Shown: piece by piece, positions 7,941 through 16,835 of the stretch
How positions within the stretch are numbered: the stretch's first letter is position 1
Layout of the letters: every line of letters starts with the position of its first letter
DNA from: Thermovenabulum gondwanense
Lineage (GTDB): Bacteria > Bacillota > Thermosediminibacteria > Thermosediminibacterales > Thermosediminibacteraceae
NCBI RefSeq assembly: GCF_001601575.1
Contig: NZ_LOHZ01000019.1
Location: forward strand, 1 to 64,000
Length of the DNA stretch: 64,000 nt
Direction of reading: 5' to 3'
Position numbers and translations under genes: made by a program
Notes under the pieces: model-generated
Databases searched by the model: none
What the model was told of the DNA's origin: nothing
Seen by the model: the letters and a program-made list of their open reading frames with translations, nothing else

Positions 7941-8758
7941 AGCGCTTTCTCCTCCTCTTTAAGCCCTTCGTTCATGCTGCCGGTCCTGTATCCGGTAAGG
8001 TCCAGCGAAACATAGACAAAGCCCAGCTTTTTGAATTCTGCTACCACCTTTTCCCTCAAGCTTCTTTCAAAGAACCTTTCTATCTCTTCCGGCAATACCT
8101 CTATCCTGGCAAGGTCCGCGTGGTTCCTTACCCTGTACTGGGAAAACCCGAGTCCTCTTAAAATCTCTTCTGCCCTTCCAACCCTGTCCAATTTTTCCCC
8201 GGTTATCCTTTCTCCGTACGGAAAGCGTGAAGCCAGGCAGGCAAACGATGGCTTGTTCCACGTGGGAAGTCCCATTTTTTGGGATAGCGCCCTGATCTCG
8301 GCTTTCGTAAGCCCCGCCTCCTTCAGCGGGCTTTTTACACCAAGCTCATCCTTAGCCTTCATCCCAGGCCTGAAATCCCCGGCATCGTCAGCGTTTGAGC
8401 CATCCAGCACGAAGTTAAAACCCCTCTCGCGGGCTATTTTTACGAGCTTACCGAACAGTTCCTTTTTGCAATAATAGCACCTCTCGGGTGGATTTTCCGA
8501 AAATCCGGGCACCTCCAGTTCCTCGGATACTATAATCTCGTGGTTTGCCCCTAAACTTTTTGCAAGTTCTTTTGCTTCTTCCAATTCCCTTGAAGGATAG
8601 GTGCTCGAGCGGGCGGTCACCGCCAGGACGTTCTCTTTCCCGAGCACGTCCAAACAAACTTTCAAAAGGAAGGTGCTGTCTACGCCCCCCGAAAAGGCAA
8701 TTAAAACTTTTTTTAGATTGATTAAATACTCCTCTAACTTTTTGAATTTTTCATCCAT
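7928..8758 (-). CDS. larE: LarE: sulfur transferase of the nickel-pincer cofactor pathway (276 aa)
   Basis: LarE adenylates the LarB product and converts its carboxylates to thiocarboxylates. The PP-loop ATP-pyrophosphatase motif SGGVDS lies at residues 23-28. Three cysteines stand out: C94 and C97 in PPERCYYCKKEL, and C174 in FACLASRFPYG. C174 corresponds to the single sacrificial cysteine of the Lactobacillus type (C176). The additional CxxC suggests the three-cysteine class thought to carry a 4Fe-4S cluster and act catalytically (inference). It is the first gene of the lar operon, with ATG 8758 preceded by GGGGGT. No lactate racemase gene (larA) is in the window. Confidence 0.92.
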   Translation of the reverse strand: MDEKFKKLEEYLINLKKVLIAFSGGVDSTFLLKVCLDVLGKENVLAVTARSSTYPSRELEEAKELAKSLGANHEIIVSEELEVPGFSENPPERCYYCKKELFGKLVKIARERGFNFVLDGSNADDAGDFRPGMKAKDELGVKSPLKEAGLTKAEIRALSQKMGLPTWNKPSFACLASRFPYGERITGEKLDRVGRAEEILRGLGFSQYRVRNHADLARIEVLPEEIERFFERSLREKVVAEFKKLGFVYVSLDLTGYRTGSMNEGLKEEEKALWKS

Positions 8759-8770
8759 TGCAAATACCCC

Positions 8771-10738
8771 CTATAGCTCGAATTTTTCTTCTAAAAAATC
8801 TCTTAAACCGCTGTATCTTTTAATGTTTTTAACATTTTTAACGGCGTAAAATAACGCCTGCTTTGTTCCCACAAGTACCAGCAGTTTTTTAGCCCGGGTA
8901 ACGGCAGTGTAAAGTAGATTTCTGTCTAACATTGAATAATGCGCAAAAGAAATTGGCATTACCACTACCGGATATTCGCTTCCCTGACTTTTGTGCACCG
9001 AAAGGGCATAAGCCAGGGTAAGTTCTTCTATCTCTTCTTTTTTATACGCAACCTCTTTTTCGCCCTCCATATCCTGATAAACTACTACTATTTCCCCCTC
9101 TTTTTTTATATCCACAATCTTTCCTATGTCTCCGTTAAAAACATCTTTTTGATAATTATTTTTTATCTGCATTACCCTGTCACTTTGCCTGAATACGGTT
9201 CCTTTATATATCAGTTCTTTTTTGTTTTGCCCCTTAGGATTTAAAACTTCCTGCAAATTTTTATTAAGGTTTTCAACTCCAATCAATGTTTTTTTCATCG
9301 GAGTTATAACCTGAATATCTTCCATAGGGCTATAATTACCAAACGCAGGGATTCTTTCACATACCAGCTCTATTATTCTTTTTAATATTTCTTCGGGAGA
9401 CTCTGCCTGTAAAAGAAAAAAATCGCTGTTTTTTCTGTTTAAATAGGGTATGTACCCTTTATTAATTCTATGGGCATTAACCGCAATAAGACTATCGCCG
9501 GCCTGTCTGAATATCTGGTCCAGAAAAATCGTTTCTATTTTACCGCATGCTATCAGGTCCCTTAAAACGCATCCGGGACCAACGGAAGGAAGCTGGTCCT
9601 TATCTCCCACAAGTATAATCCTGGCATCCTCCTTCAAAGCTGATAAAAGATGGTACATCAAACTCACATCTACCATTGACATCTCATCTACGATAATTAC
9701 ATCTTCTTCAAGAGGGTTTTCCTTTGATCTTGCAAAGTTTCCCAAATTATCCTGACCGTATTCCAGTAACCTGTGAAGGGTGAATGCTTTGCAGGAAGTA
9801 GCTTCTGCTATTCTCTTGGCCGCCCTGCCCGTTGGCGCACAGAGGGCCACCTTCATTTTTCTTCTTCTGAAAAACTCGTTGAGACACTTTATCAGGGTAG
9901 TTTTTCCCGTGCCTGGCCCCCCCGTTATAATTATTATTCGATTTTCCGCAGCTTTGAAGAGGGCTTGCCGTTGTTTTTCCGCCAGTTTCACTCCGGCACT
10001 TTTTTCAATTTCTTCTATTTCTTCCCCATCAATTTTTATGGAATGGTTTTCGCTGCTGATTAGAAAGATTTTCCGGGCAATGCTTTTTTCCATGTTGTAA
10101 AAGGATTTAAGGTAAACCCTATCCTCTTCTTTTATTTTGACAAATGCAATATCCTCAAACGTAATTTTATCCTGTCCCTCTTTTAAAATATATCTTAATT
10201 TTTCTATATCTAAGGAAAGCAATGACCCCAATTGTAAAAGGAGGTCCTTTAAAGGTAGAAAGACATGCCCTTCTTCAGTAGCCTTCAAAAGGATATGTCT
10301 AATCCCGGCCGCTATTCTGTTCTCGTCGTCACCGGGCATATCCAAGGACCTTGCAATCCTGTCCGCAATAAAAAAATCAATATTATCTATTCCCATAAGC
10401 AGGTAAGGATTTTTTTTAATTAATCCTAAAGGTTCTTCCTTGAGTATATTACAAACTTTCAGTACGGTATAAACCTTTAAATCGTACTTTCTTAAGAAAA
10501 TTATTGCATCTAAAATTCCCTGGAAACTTTGCAGGGATTCCAAAATCATTTTATATTTTTTCTTCTTTATACCATCAATTTCCATTAACCTTTCGGGGTT
10601 ATATTTAAGGACTTCTAAGGTATTTTCTTTAAAATGTTCGATTATCCTTCTTGCGGTAGATTCCCCTATGCCCCTTATGAACCCGGAAGCAAGAAATTCA
10701 TATACGGTAGATAAATCTTCCGTTATAAAAGTCGTCAT
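8771..10738 (-). CDS. recD2: RecD2-type DNA helicase lacking the usual N-terminal domain (655 aa)
   Basis: A superfamily 1B 5'-3' DNA helicase of the RecBC-independent RecD2 family, involved in DNA repair and fork processing. Visible parts: helix-hairpin-helix segments near the N-terminus (GIGESTARRIIEHF, residues 23-36), Walker A GGPGTGKTT (273-281), Walker B VDEMSMVD (about 350), QIFRQ, and the C-terminal UvrD-like motifs (HKSQGSEYPVV, YTAVTRAKKLLVLVG). Typical RecD2 proteins are 720-800 aa and begin with an OB-like domain; this one starts about 80 residues later. There is no upstream frame in the 80-bp spacer, so the shortening looks native. It lies 12 bp upstream of larE on the same strand. 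Confidence 0.88.
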   Translation of the reverse strand: MTTFITEDLSTVYEFLASGFIRGIGESTARRIIEHFKENTLEVLKYNPERLMEIDGIKKKKYKMILESLQSFQGILDAIIFLRKYDLKVYTVLKVCNILKEEPLGLIKKNPYLLMGIDNIDFFIADRIARSLDMPGDDENRIAAGIRHILLKATEEGHVFLPLKDLLLQLGSLLSLDIEKLRYILKEGQDKITFEDIAFVKIKEEDRVYLKSFYNMEKSIARKIFLISSENHSIKIDGEEIEEIEKSAGVKLAEKQRQALFKAAENRIIIITGGPGTGKTTLIKCLNEFFRRRKMKVALCAPTGRAAKRIAEATSCKAFTLHRLLEYGQDNLGNFARSKENPLEEDVIIVDEMSMVDVSLMYHLLSALKEDARIILVGDKDQLPSVGPGCVLRDLIACGKIETIFLDQIFRQAGDSLIAVNAHRINKGYIPYLNRKNSDFFLLQAESPEEILKRIIELVCERIPAFGNYSPMEDIQVITPMKKTLIGVENLNKNLQEVLNPKGQNKKELIYKGTVFRQSDRVMQIKNNYQKDVFNGDIGKIVDIKKEGEIVVVYQDMEGEKEVAYKKEEIEELTLAYALSVHKSQGSEYPVVVMPISFAHYSMLDRNLLYTAVTRAKKLLVLVGTKQALFYAVKNVKNIKRYSGLRDFLEEKFEL

Positions 10739-10815
10739 AATTTTTCTCCTTTATAACCTTGCGTTTCCCTTTAATCTTTTATAACATTTTTTGTCTTTCT
10801 TAGCAATAAAAAATA

Positions 10816-10830
10816 CCGCTTTTATAGCGG
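10816..10830 (-). terminator. Terminator of the GGDEF gene
   Basis: A short stem CCGCT/AGCGG, followed on the minus strand by TATTTTTTATT. The GGDEF stop codon lies in its loop. Confidence 0.6.
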
Positions 10831-12531
10831 CATATCAATATTTTTAAAATTTACCACCCTGTTCCTGCCCATCCTCTTTGCACCGAAGAGAAGAGCTTCA
10901 TCAGCCTTTTTCAAAAATCTTTCCATATCATCTTCTACCGAAATGGAGGAAACTCCGGCACTAACGGTGACATAAATTCCCAAACCATCTTCCGACTTAG
11001 CCATTTCCGTGCGCTCTATGATTTTTCTTATTCTTTCAGCTACCTTAAAAGCTTCCTCACATCCCATATTGGGAAGAAGTACGACAAATTCTTCCCCTCC
11101 ATATCTACAAACGATATCGTTTTCCCTTACGTTATTTTTTATGCACAAGGCTACCTTTTTTAAAATTTCATCTCCAATTAGATGGCCGTATTCATCGTTA
11201 ATCTGTTTAAAATAATCTATATCGAAAATAATAATGCTGATTTCTTCTTTGTAATCTTCCCTTCCCGAAATCTTTTTAAATTCACTGAATAAATACCTTC
11301 TGTTGTAAAGTTGCGTGAGGCTATCCGTAATCGCCATTTCTTTTGTTTCCAGGAACAAATGGACGTTGGTCATGGCAGCAGCAGCTTGATGGGAAATAAT
11401 GCTAATTATCTTCAAGTGCTTTTCTTTGTAAATTCCTTTTCTCCTACTGCCTATCATTAGCACGCCGAATTTATCATCTTTATTTACAAGAGGCACAAGA
11501 AGAGCGGAGCCCCTTTTACCGTCACCGAAGTATTTGGTACACTCCTTACATTTTGTTATGTCTTTTATTATTTCCCCCTTTCCGCTGTAAAAAACCTTCC
11601 ATAATAATTCCTGTCCCTCTTTATCGGGAACCGGCGCTGATATGACACCTTCAAAAGCTTCGGGAACGAGCTTTCCATCTTTATATAAAAATAAGACAAT
11701 TACATCCCGGGGAATTAAAATTTTAATAGCATTCATCAATTTTTTTACTAAATCCTCTTCATTTAGCGTGGAAATAAAAGAAACCCCTATATCATAAAGC
11801 GCGGTCAATTCATCATTTAATGACACCAAATCAAAATAAAGCCTGTAGATATATACTATTAAAAAGTATATAAAAAATCCTAAAAACAGGCCGATAAAAT
11901 TCTGGAATAAATTATTGAAAAGTATTATTAAAATGCCTCCGGGTACTAAAGCAAAATAAGAAGAGAGGTCAACCAAAGCCAATCTAATTATTTCGCCCTT
12001 TTCGAATTTTCTGCCATCAAAGAATAAATAGGTGTTTACCAGAACCATATTGGTGAAGTAATAACAGAATATTGCCATCCCCTGTATCAGCATTTCCGTC
12101 AATATCACATTTTGGTAGGGATTATATAGATATTTTTTAAGGGCCATATAAGTATAAATACCGGATAAGAAACTTAAAACGTATTGAGCCGTATTGAATA
12201 AGGACATTGAAACAATTTCCTTATCATTGCCGCTTCTTACCCTGTAGTAGATTTCGCTCAAAAAAGCAGAAATAACTTTTATAATTAGAGCAATTTGATG
12301 GTGAAAAATAAAAATCATTGAATATAAAAGTCCAAACTCCGAGCTGACCCTGTATTTGCCCAAGTTTACCTGGGATAATTCTGCCGCAATCATTGCAGCT
12401 AAAAATAACAAACCCGTTGACAGGTTCGTATTTAACGCGGTGTAATTTATTTCTTCGTAAGCCCTGAAAAGTAAGAACGCTCCGGCTGATATCACTGCGA
12501 ACCTGAAAAGTTTTCTTATTTTTTCTTTCAT
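10822..12531 (-). CDS. Membrane-bound diguanylate cyclase with GAF and GGDEF domains (569 aa)
   Basis: Predicted to make c-di-GMP from two GTP. Residues about 10-235 contain roughly seven hydrophobic segments (a MASE-like sensor), about 250-390 a GAF-like domain (ALYDIGVSFISTL, VPLVNKDDKFGVLMIGSR), and about 400-565 the GGDEF domain. The active-site loop is GGEEF (478-482), so it should be catalytic. The product-inhibition I-site RxxD is present (R469-END). The hallmark DxLT.LYNRR is also seen. The start chosen is ATG 12531 with GGGAG 9 nt before it; a TTG at 12546 overlaps that site. The signal sensed is unknown. No EAL, HD-GYP or PilZ gene is nearby. Confidence 0.9.
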   Translation of the reverse strand: MKEKIRKLFRFAVISAGAFLLFRAYEEINYTALNTNLSTGLLFLAAMIAAELSQVNLGKYRVSSEFGLLYSMIFIFHHQIALIIKVISAFLSEIYYRVRSGNDKEIVSMSLFNTAQYVLSFLSGIYTYMALKKYLYNPYQNVILTEMLIQGMAIFCYYFTNMVLVNTYLFFDGRKFEKGEIIRLALVDLSSYFALVPGGILIILFNNLFQNFIGLFLGFFIYFLIVYIYRLYFDLVSLNDELTALYDIGVSFISTLNEEDLVKKLMNAIKILIPRDVIVLFLYKDGKLVPEAFEGVISAPVPDKEGQELLWKVFYSGKGEIIKDITKCKECTKYFGDGKRGSALLVPLVNKDDKFGVLMIGSRRKGIYKEKHLKIISIISHQAAAAMTNVHLFLETKEMAITDSLTQLYNRRYLFSEFKKISGREDYKEEISIIIFDIDYFKQINDEYGHLIGDEILKKVALCIKNNVRENDIVCRYGGEEFVVLLPNMGCEEAFKVAERIRKIIERTEMAKSEDGLGIYVTVSAGVSSISVEDDMERFLKKADEALLFGAKRMGRNRVVNFKNIDMPL

Positions 12532-12611
12532 AACCTGTTCTCCCAAAAAGATTTTTTAATATATTATTCTATATGAATTTGATAATTCCTTCCATTTTTG
12601 CCATAAAATAA

Positions 12612-12639
12612 AAAGGCCCATACATGGTTATGGGCCTTT
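12612..12639 (-). terminator. Terminator downstream of the 156-aa membrane protein gene
   Basis: An 11-bp stem AAAGGCCCATA / TATGGGCCTTT followed by TTATTTTAT on the minus strand. It separates this gene from the GGDEF gene. Confidence 0.8.
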
Positions 12640-12725
12640 CCTCAGAAAGAAAGGGGGGCACTAAATTTTTAGTTCAGGGTCCTTTAATATATATGCTAAA
12701 CAAATTTTTTGTAAAAAATAGTCGA

Positions 12726-13196
12726 CTAAGGTCCTATTTTTTCTGGGATATTCGTCCTAATTTTTGTTTTTTCTATAAAATTCGACAGAAGGCAATTTAA
12801 AGCCTCCACAGGTTTCATTTTTCTTAAATCCATCAATATCATATAGGGGTATTTTAGAATCTCGTTTTCCAGCCCATTAATTCCTTCAAATACATTAATT
12901 CCTATTTCTTCGGATAATCGTTTTAAAATTTCTAAAGTTTCATCCCCTGAACCTACGTCAATCACGTTTAATTCAAGAAACCTTTCCATTATGCCAGCAT
13001 TAAACAAATTTCTGATGAAACCTTCTATTTCATCCTGAGCATTCTCCACAAGAATAAATAATGCGGGCATAATTTTCCCTGCTTTTTTTCTTAAAAATAT
13101 TAAGCTGAAAAGGTGCATTATATAAAGTACTCCTATGATTGCAAAAAAAATTACAACAAAAGCCCCGTATTTTTCTAACAATGTTTCCACTAACAT
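12726..13196 (-). CDS. Single-span membrane protein of unknown function (156 aa)
   Basis: One transmembrane segment near the N-terminus (FVVIFFAIIGVLYIMHLFSLIF, about residues 13-34) is followed by a basic RKKAGK patch, so the remaining 120 residues are probably cytoplasmic. The soluble part alternates hydrophobic strands and helices: PALFILVENAQDEIEGFIRNL, LNVIDVGSGDETLEILKRL and YMILMDLRK. This looks like a small Rossmann-like or glycosyltransferase-A-like fold without a recognisable catalytic motif. I do not recognise the family. It has its own terminator and is 80 bp from metK, so it may be monocistronic. Confidence 0.7.
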   Translation of the reverse strand: MLVETLLEKYGAFVVIFFAIIGVLYIMHLFSLIFLRKKAGKIMPALFILVENAQDEIEGFIRNLFNAGIMERFLELNVIDVGSGDETLEILKRLSEEIGINVFEGINGLENEILKYPYMILMDLRKMKPVEALNCLLSNFIEKTKIRTNIPEKIGP

Positions 13197-13268
13197 AGAA
13201 AAGCCCCCTAAAAATTTTTATATATCTTATTTATATTCTAAAGCACCGGAAAAATTGAAAAAAAAATT

Positions 13269-13290
13269 AGCAGCCCGTTTAAAGGCTGCT
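13269..13290 (-). terminator. Terminator of metK
   Basis: AGCAGCC/GGCTGCT stem followed by TAATTTTTTTTTC on the minus strand. The metK stop codon sits in the loop. Confidence 0.75.
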
Positions 13291-14472
13291 CGCTTCATTT
13301 CTTAATATATCCGCTTTGTCGGTTTTTTCCCAGGGAACATCCAGGTCGGTTCTTCCAAAATGTCCGTAAGCCGCTACCTGGCGGTAAATGGGCCTTCTGA
13401 GGTCAAGGTCTCTTATAATAGCACCGGGGCGCAGATCAAAGTGCTTTAATATAAGGTCTTTAATCTTTTCATCGGGAATTACCCCTGTACCAAAAGTATC
13501 TACCATAATAGATACGGGATGAGCTACACCTATGGCGTAAGCTACCTGTACCTCGCATTTTTTCGCAAGTCCTGCCGCTACCACATTTTTTGCAACGTAC
13601 CTTGCAGCATAGGAGGCGGAGCGGTCCACCTTTGTAGGATCTTTCCCTGAAAAAGCACCGCCGCCATGTCTTGCATAACCCCCATAAGTATCAACTATTA
13701 TCTTTCTTCCCGTCAATCCCGAATCTCCGTGAGGACCTCCGATAACAAATCTTCCTGTAGGATTAATATAAAATTTAGTATTCTTGTCCATCAGCTCCTC
13801 AGGAACAACCTTTTTTATTACTTCTTCTATAATATCCTGCTTTAGCGTAGCAAGGTCAATGGTGGATTTGTGCTGGGCTGAGACTACTATTTTATCCACC
13901 CTTACCGGTCTTCCATCTTCGTATTCCACAGTTACCTGGGTTTTTCCATCAGGCCTTAAATAGGGTAAGAGTTTTGTTTTTCTTACTTCCGCAAGTCTTC
14001 TGGCCAGTTTATGGGCGAGCATAATCGGCATGGGCATTAATTCCGGGGTCTCATCCACCGCAAACCCGAACATCATGCCCTGATCCCCGGCACCGATTTT
14101 GTCAAGTTCGTCCTGAAATTCACCTTCCCTGATTTCAAGAGCAGCATTTACCCCCATAGCTATATCCGGGGACTGTTCGTCAATAGCAGTAATTACCGCA
14201 CATGTATCGCAGTCAAATCCGTATTTTGCCCTTGTGTACCCTATTTCTCTTATTGTCTCTCTCACAATTTTGGGTATATCCACATAGCATTCGCAGGTGA
14301 TTTCCCCCATTACCAGTACAAGTCCAGTCGTTGCAGCAGTTTCACAGGCAACCCTTGCCATCGGGTCCTTCTCTAAAATTGCATCAAGTATTGCATCGGA
14401 TATCTGGTCGCAAATCTTATCGGGATGTCCTTCAGTTACGGATTCGGATGTAAAAAGATATCTTTTTGCCAA
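13279..14472 (-). CDS. metK: S-adenosylmethionine synthetase (397 aa)
   Basis: Makes SAM from methionine and ATP. The family motifs are intact: [16 protein letters not shown] near the N-terminus, [10 protein letters not shown] (about 126-135), [21 protein letters not shown], and [19 protein letters not shown]-like near 270-290. The length is standard. It lies 35 bp downstream of the HEAT-like gene on the same strand. There is no SAM riboswitch in that short gap, so control must come from further upstream or by another means. The surroundings include MTA phosphorylase, an aldolase and an NSS transporter with a MetS-like subunit, suggesting a methionine/SAM neighbourhood. Confidence 0.97.
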   Translation of the reverse strand: MAKRYLFTSESVTEGHPDKICDQISDAILDAILEKDPMARVACETAATTGLVLVMGEITCECYVDIPKIVRETIREIGYTRAKYGFDCDTCAVITAIDEQSPDIAMGVNAALEIREGEFQDELDKIGAGDQGMMFGFAVDETPELMPMPIMLAHKLARRLAEVRKTKLLPYLRPDGKTQVTVEYEDGRPVRVDKIVVSAQHKSTIDLATLKQDIIEEVIKKVVPEELMDKNTKFYINPTGRFVIGGPHGDSGLTGRKIIVDTYGGYARHGGGAFSGKDPTKVDRSASYAARYVAKNVVAAGLAKKCEVQVAYAIGVAHPVSIMVDTFGTGVIPDEKIKDLILKHFDLRPGAIIRDLDLRRPIYRQVAAYGHFGRTDLDVPWEKTDKADILRNEASSL

Positions 14473-14507
14473 GAGTCATACCTCCTCGTATTTCATAGTA
14501 GTATAAA

Positions 14508-16097
14508 TTAATCGAAGACTTCAGGGTTCAATCTTATATCAAAACCATTTTTCAAGTTTGTCAAGGCAACTTTCAGGCTTTCAATTATTATTCTCTGTAT
14601 TAGTGGATGATAATATATAGGCTGCATATCCAAATGGAGTATTGCCGACAGCACTACTTTTACTAACTCTTTCTCATCCAAAAGTCTCAAAAAATCTGCA
14701 GAAAGCTCCAGCATTCTTTTTAAAATATCCAACCGGGGCAAAATTATTTCTTCCGTAAACTGAAAAAATAATTTTTCTGTTTTTTCCAAAGTAAGTTTTT
14801 TAAGAAAAAATCCTTTTTTAGATTTATATTCTTCTGCAAAATCGTATACCCTTGGTTCCGAGAAAAACCAATCTTCAAACAAAGGGTAATTTAGCAGTTC
14901 GAAATTTTTTATTAGATAATTATGGTTCAATTTTATTTCACTTAGATCGTATTCATTAAAGCCAGGTATATAAGGGGTTGGAGCTATTTCAGTGGATAAG
15001 CTATCTTCAATTACCCCCTGCCAGAAATAATACTGATAGGGCAGAGGATTTCCCGATTTATTATTCTGCCATATGGCATCCTCCAAAAGTTTTATTGCAT
15101 AATTGCCATCTATTTCGGCAATAACAGTGGTTCTCGACAGGTCTTTTGACGATTCCTTGAACTCCTTCAAGCTTAAGCGGGAAACGCTCCAGCAGTCCTT
15201 TATTCCCGAAGAAATATTTATAAGAAAGCTGACGGAACAGTATTTTCTTTTTAAAAGAGGGTGTTTCCAAACCATCCATAATGCCCTGCTTCCGAGCCCA
15301 TCTATGGCGGTAAGCAATATTTTATAGGGTTGTTGAATTTTAAAAGGTCGTTCGAAAGTGCTTTCGCAAATGCCGGAAAATTTTAGCCTTAGAATTTCCC
15401 TCTCTATTATCTTTTTTACCTTTTCATCCTTTACCTGACTTAGCAACCTGTTTAAAACAAACAAAGCCTTCCCCGTTTTTGTTTTACTTATTGCTTTTAC
15501 TGCTTCTTCTGCTACGGGGGTTTCATCCACTTTTGCAAGAACCTCCAGCAAAGGGATCGATTTTTCCATCCTGTAACAACCTATATCGTAAATATAGTTT
15601 AACTTAGATTCTAAAGGGAAATCCTGAAGGTCCTCCAGTATATAAGGAATTAAAAAATAATCCCTGTTTATATCCTCAAGCATTTCCATCATGGATACCC
15701 GGGTAATTCTATTGTAATCCTTTAAGATGTATTCTAAGGGCAGCTCTGTTGCATCCACTCCGTAATGAGCAAGCACGGAAAGTATCCTTGTTTTGACCTT
15801 GTCCGAAACGCCGGGCATAATCAATATATCCATTAGAGGACTTACAAGGGCATAATCATTGGCGTATTCTAAAGCGTAACAAATTATTGGTGCCAGTTCT
15901 TCATCACTTTCCTTTAACTTGGATAAGCAAACTGGCACCACCATTTTGCCCATTTTAAATAATTTTTTCATAGAACGGTTCAATTCTTTAACCGTATAGT
16001 CTTTCCCTTTAAGTCCTTCAAGAAATTCAATAATTTGTTTTTTAACCAGAAGGCTGTAATCTACTTTGGAAGAAATCTCGCAGTTTTTTTTCGGCAT
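14508..16097 (-). CDS. HEAT-repeat-like protein of unknown function (529 aa)
   Basis: The N-terminal 230 residues are a run of amphipathic helical pairs of HEAT/PBS-lyase type (PLMDILIMPGVSDKVKTRILSV, IPYILEDLQDFPLESKLNYI, AVKAISKTKTGKALFVLNRLL), which usually form protein-binding superhelices. The C-terminal 300 residues are rich in Leu, Phe and Tyr and have no recognisable catalytic motif. No signal peptide or transmembrane segment is seen. The start chosen is ATG 16097 with AGGAAGGAG just upstream; a TTG at 16115 lies on that site. It lies directly upstream of metK, so the two may be co-expressed. Confidence 0.75.
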   Translation of the reverse strand: MPKKNCEISSKVDYSLLVKKQIIEFLEGLKGKDYTVKELNRSMKKLFKMGKMVVPVCLSKLKESDEELAPIICYALEYANDYALVSPLMDILIMPGVSDKVKTRILSVLAHYGVDATELPLEYILKDYNRITRVSMMEMLEDINRDYFLIPYILEDLQDFPLESKLNYIYDIGCYRMEKSIPLLEVLAKVDETPVAEEAVKAISKTKTGKALFVLNRLLSQVKDEKVKKIIEREILRLKFSGICESTFERPFKIQQPYKILLTAIDGLGSRALWMVWKHPLLKRKYCSVSFLINISSGIKDCWSVSRLSLKEFKESSKDLSRTTVIAEIDGNYAIKLLEDAIWQNNKSGNPLPYQYYFWQGVIEDSLSTEIAPTPYIPGFNEYDLSEIKLNHNYLIKNFELLNYPLFEDWFFSEPRVYDFAEEYKSKKGFFLKKLTLEKTEKLFFQFTEEIILPRLDILKRMLELSADFLRLLDEKELVKVVLSAILHLDMQPIYYHPLIQRIIIESLKVALTNLKNGFDIRLNPEVFD

Positions 16098-16159
16098 TTC
16101 GTACTCCTTCCTCAAACCAGCAAAAGGTAAATTATTCTACCTAATTATAATATATTTTT

Positions 16160-16807
16160 TTATTTTTGCCCATACGATTTAATATAGAATTCCCTTAAAT
16201 ATTTTACCTCCTCTTCATCCAAGGAAACCGGCCCGCCGAGAATCCGGGATTTTAGAAAAATCTCGGCACCTTTTTCTACCAGGAGGCTTATTTTAAAAGC
16301 TTCTTCTAAATTCCTCCCAACACTTACTACACCGTGATTTGCAAGAAGCACCGCATTCCTGTTCTCCAAAGCTTTTACAGCATTTTCTGCAAGTTTTTCT
16401 GTACCCGTTAGAGCGTATTCTGCAACCTTTACGGGTCCTCCCACCATTGAGGCTAAATCCTCCATAATGCAGGGGATATCAACCCTGGCCGCCGCACAGG
16501 CACTGGCATTGGTGCTGTGAGTATGTATTATTGCCCCCACATCCGGCCTTGCCCTGTATATGGCTGCATGAAGGGGTGTCTCTACCGAGGGTTTTCTTCC
16601 CGGACAAACCTGTTTTCCGTTAATATCCACCGTTACAATATCTTCCGGTTCTAAGCTCATATAGTTCATTCCCGATGGGGTTATTACAAAGATATCCTCG
16701 CCCTCTTCTCTGGCGCTGATGTTCCCCCAGGTTGCCACCACAAGGCCTTCTTTGACGATCTTTTCTCCGTATTCTACCACCATTTGTTTTATTTTTAAAA
16801 GAAGCAT
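16160..16807 (-). CDS. Class II aldolase (fuculose-phosphate-aldolase-like), possibly for 5-deoxy/methylthio-ribulose 1-phosphate
   Basis: A 215-aa zinc-dependent class II aldolase of the AraD/FucA family, which cleaves ketose 1-phosphates to DHAP and an aldehyde. Seen: the phosphate-binding WGNISAR (about 28-34), ITPSGMNY, the catalytic Glu region PSVETPLHAAIY (E77), the zinc pair IHTHS (His 96/98), and the third zinc His in LANHGVVSVG. The next gene upstream, 28 bp away, encodes MTA phosphorylase. That pairing fits the dihydroxyacetone-phosphate shunt, in which 5-methylthioribulose or 5-deoxyribulose 1-phosphate is split (inference). The isomerase MtnA is not in the window. A general sugar-phosphate aldolase is the alternative. 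Confidence 0.88.
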   Translation of the reverse strand: MLLLKIKQMVVEYGEKIVKEGLVVATWGNISAREEGEDIFVITPSGMNYMSLEPEDIVTVDINGKQVCPGRKPSVETPLHAAIYRARPDVGAIIHTHSTNASACAAARVDIPCIMEDLASMVGGPVKVAEYALTGTEKLAENAVKALENRNAVLLANHGVVSVGRNLEEAFKISLLVEKGAEIFLKSRILGGPVSLDEEEVKYLREFYIKSYGQK

Positions 16808-16835
16808 CTTATTTTACACCTTCCTCGAATTATTA

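Noticed and set aside
8031-8474. 147-codon plus-strand frame across larE
   Set aside because: It is antisense to well-conserved larE codons and has no ribosome site, so it is a shadow frame.
14473-14507. SAM riboswitch in front of metK
   Set aside because: Only 35 bp separate metK from the preceding gene, and no leader structure fits; none was seen upstream of the HEAT gene either.
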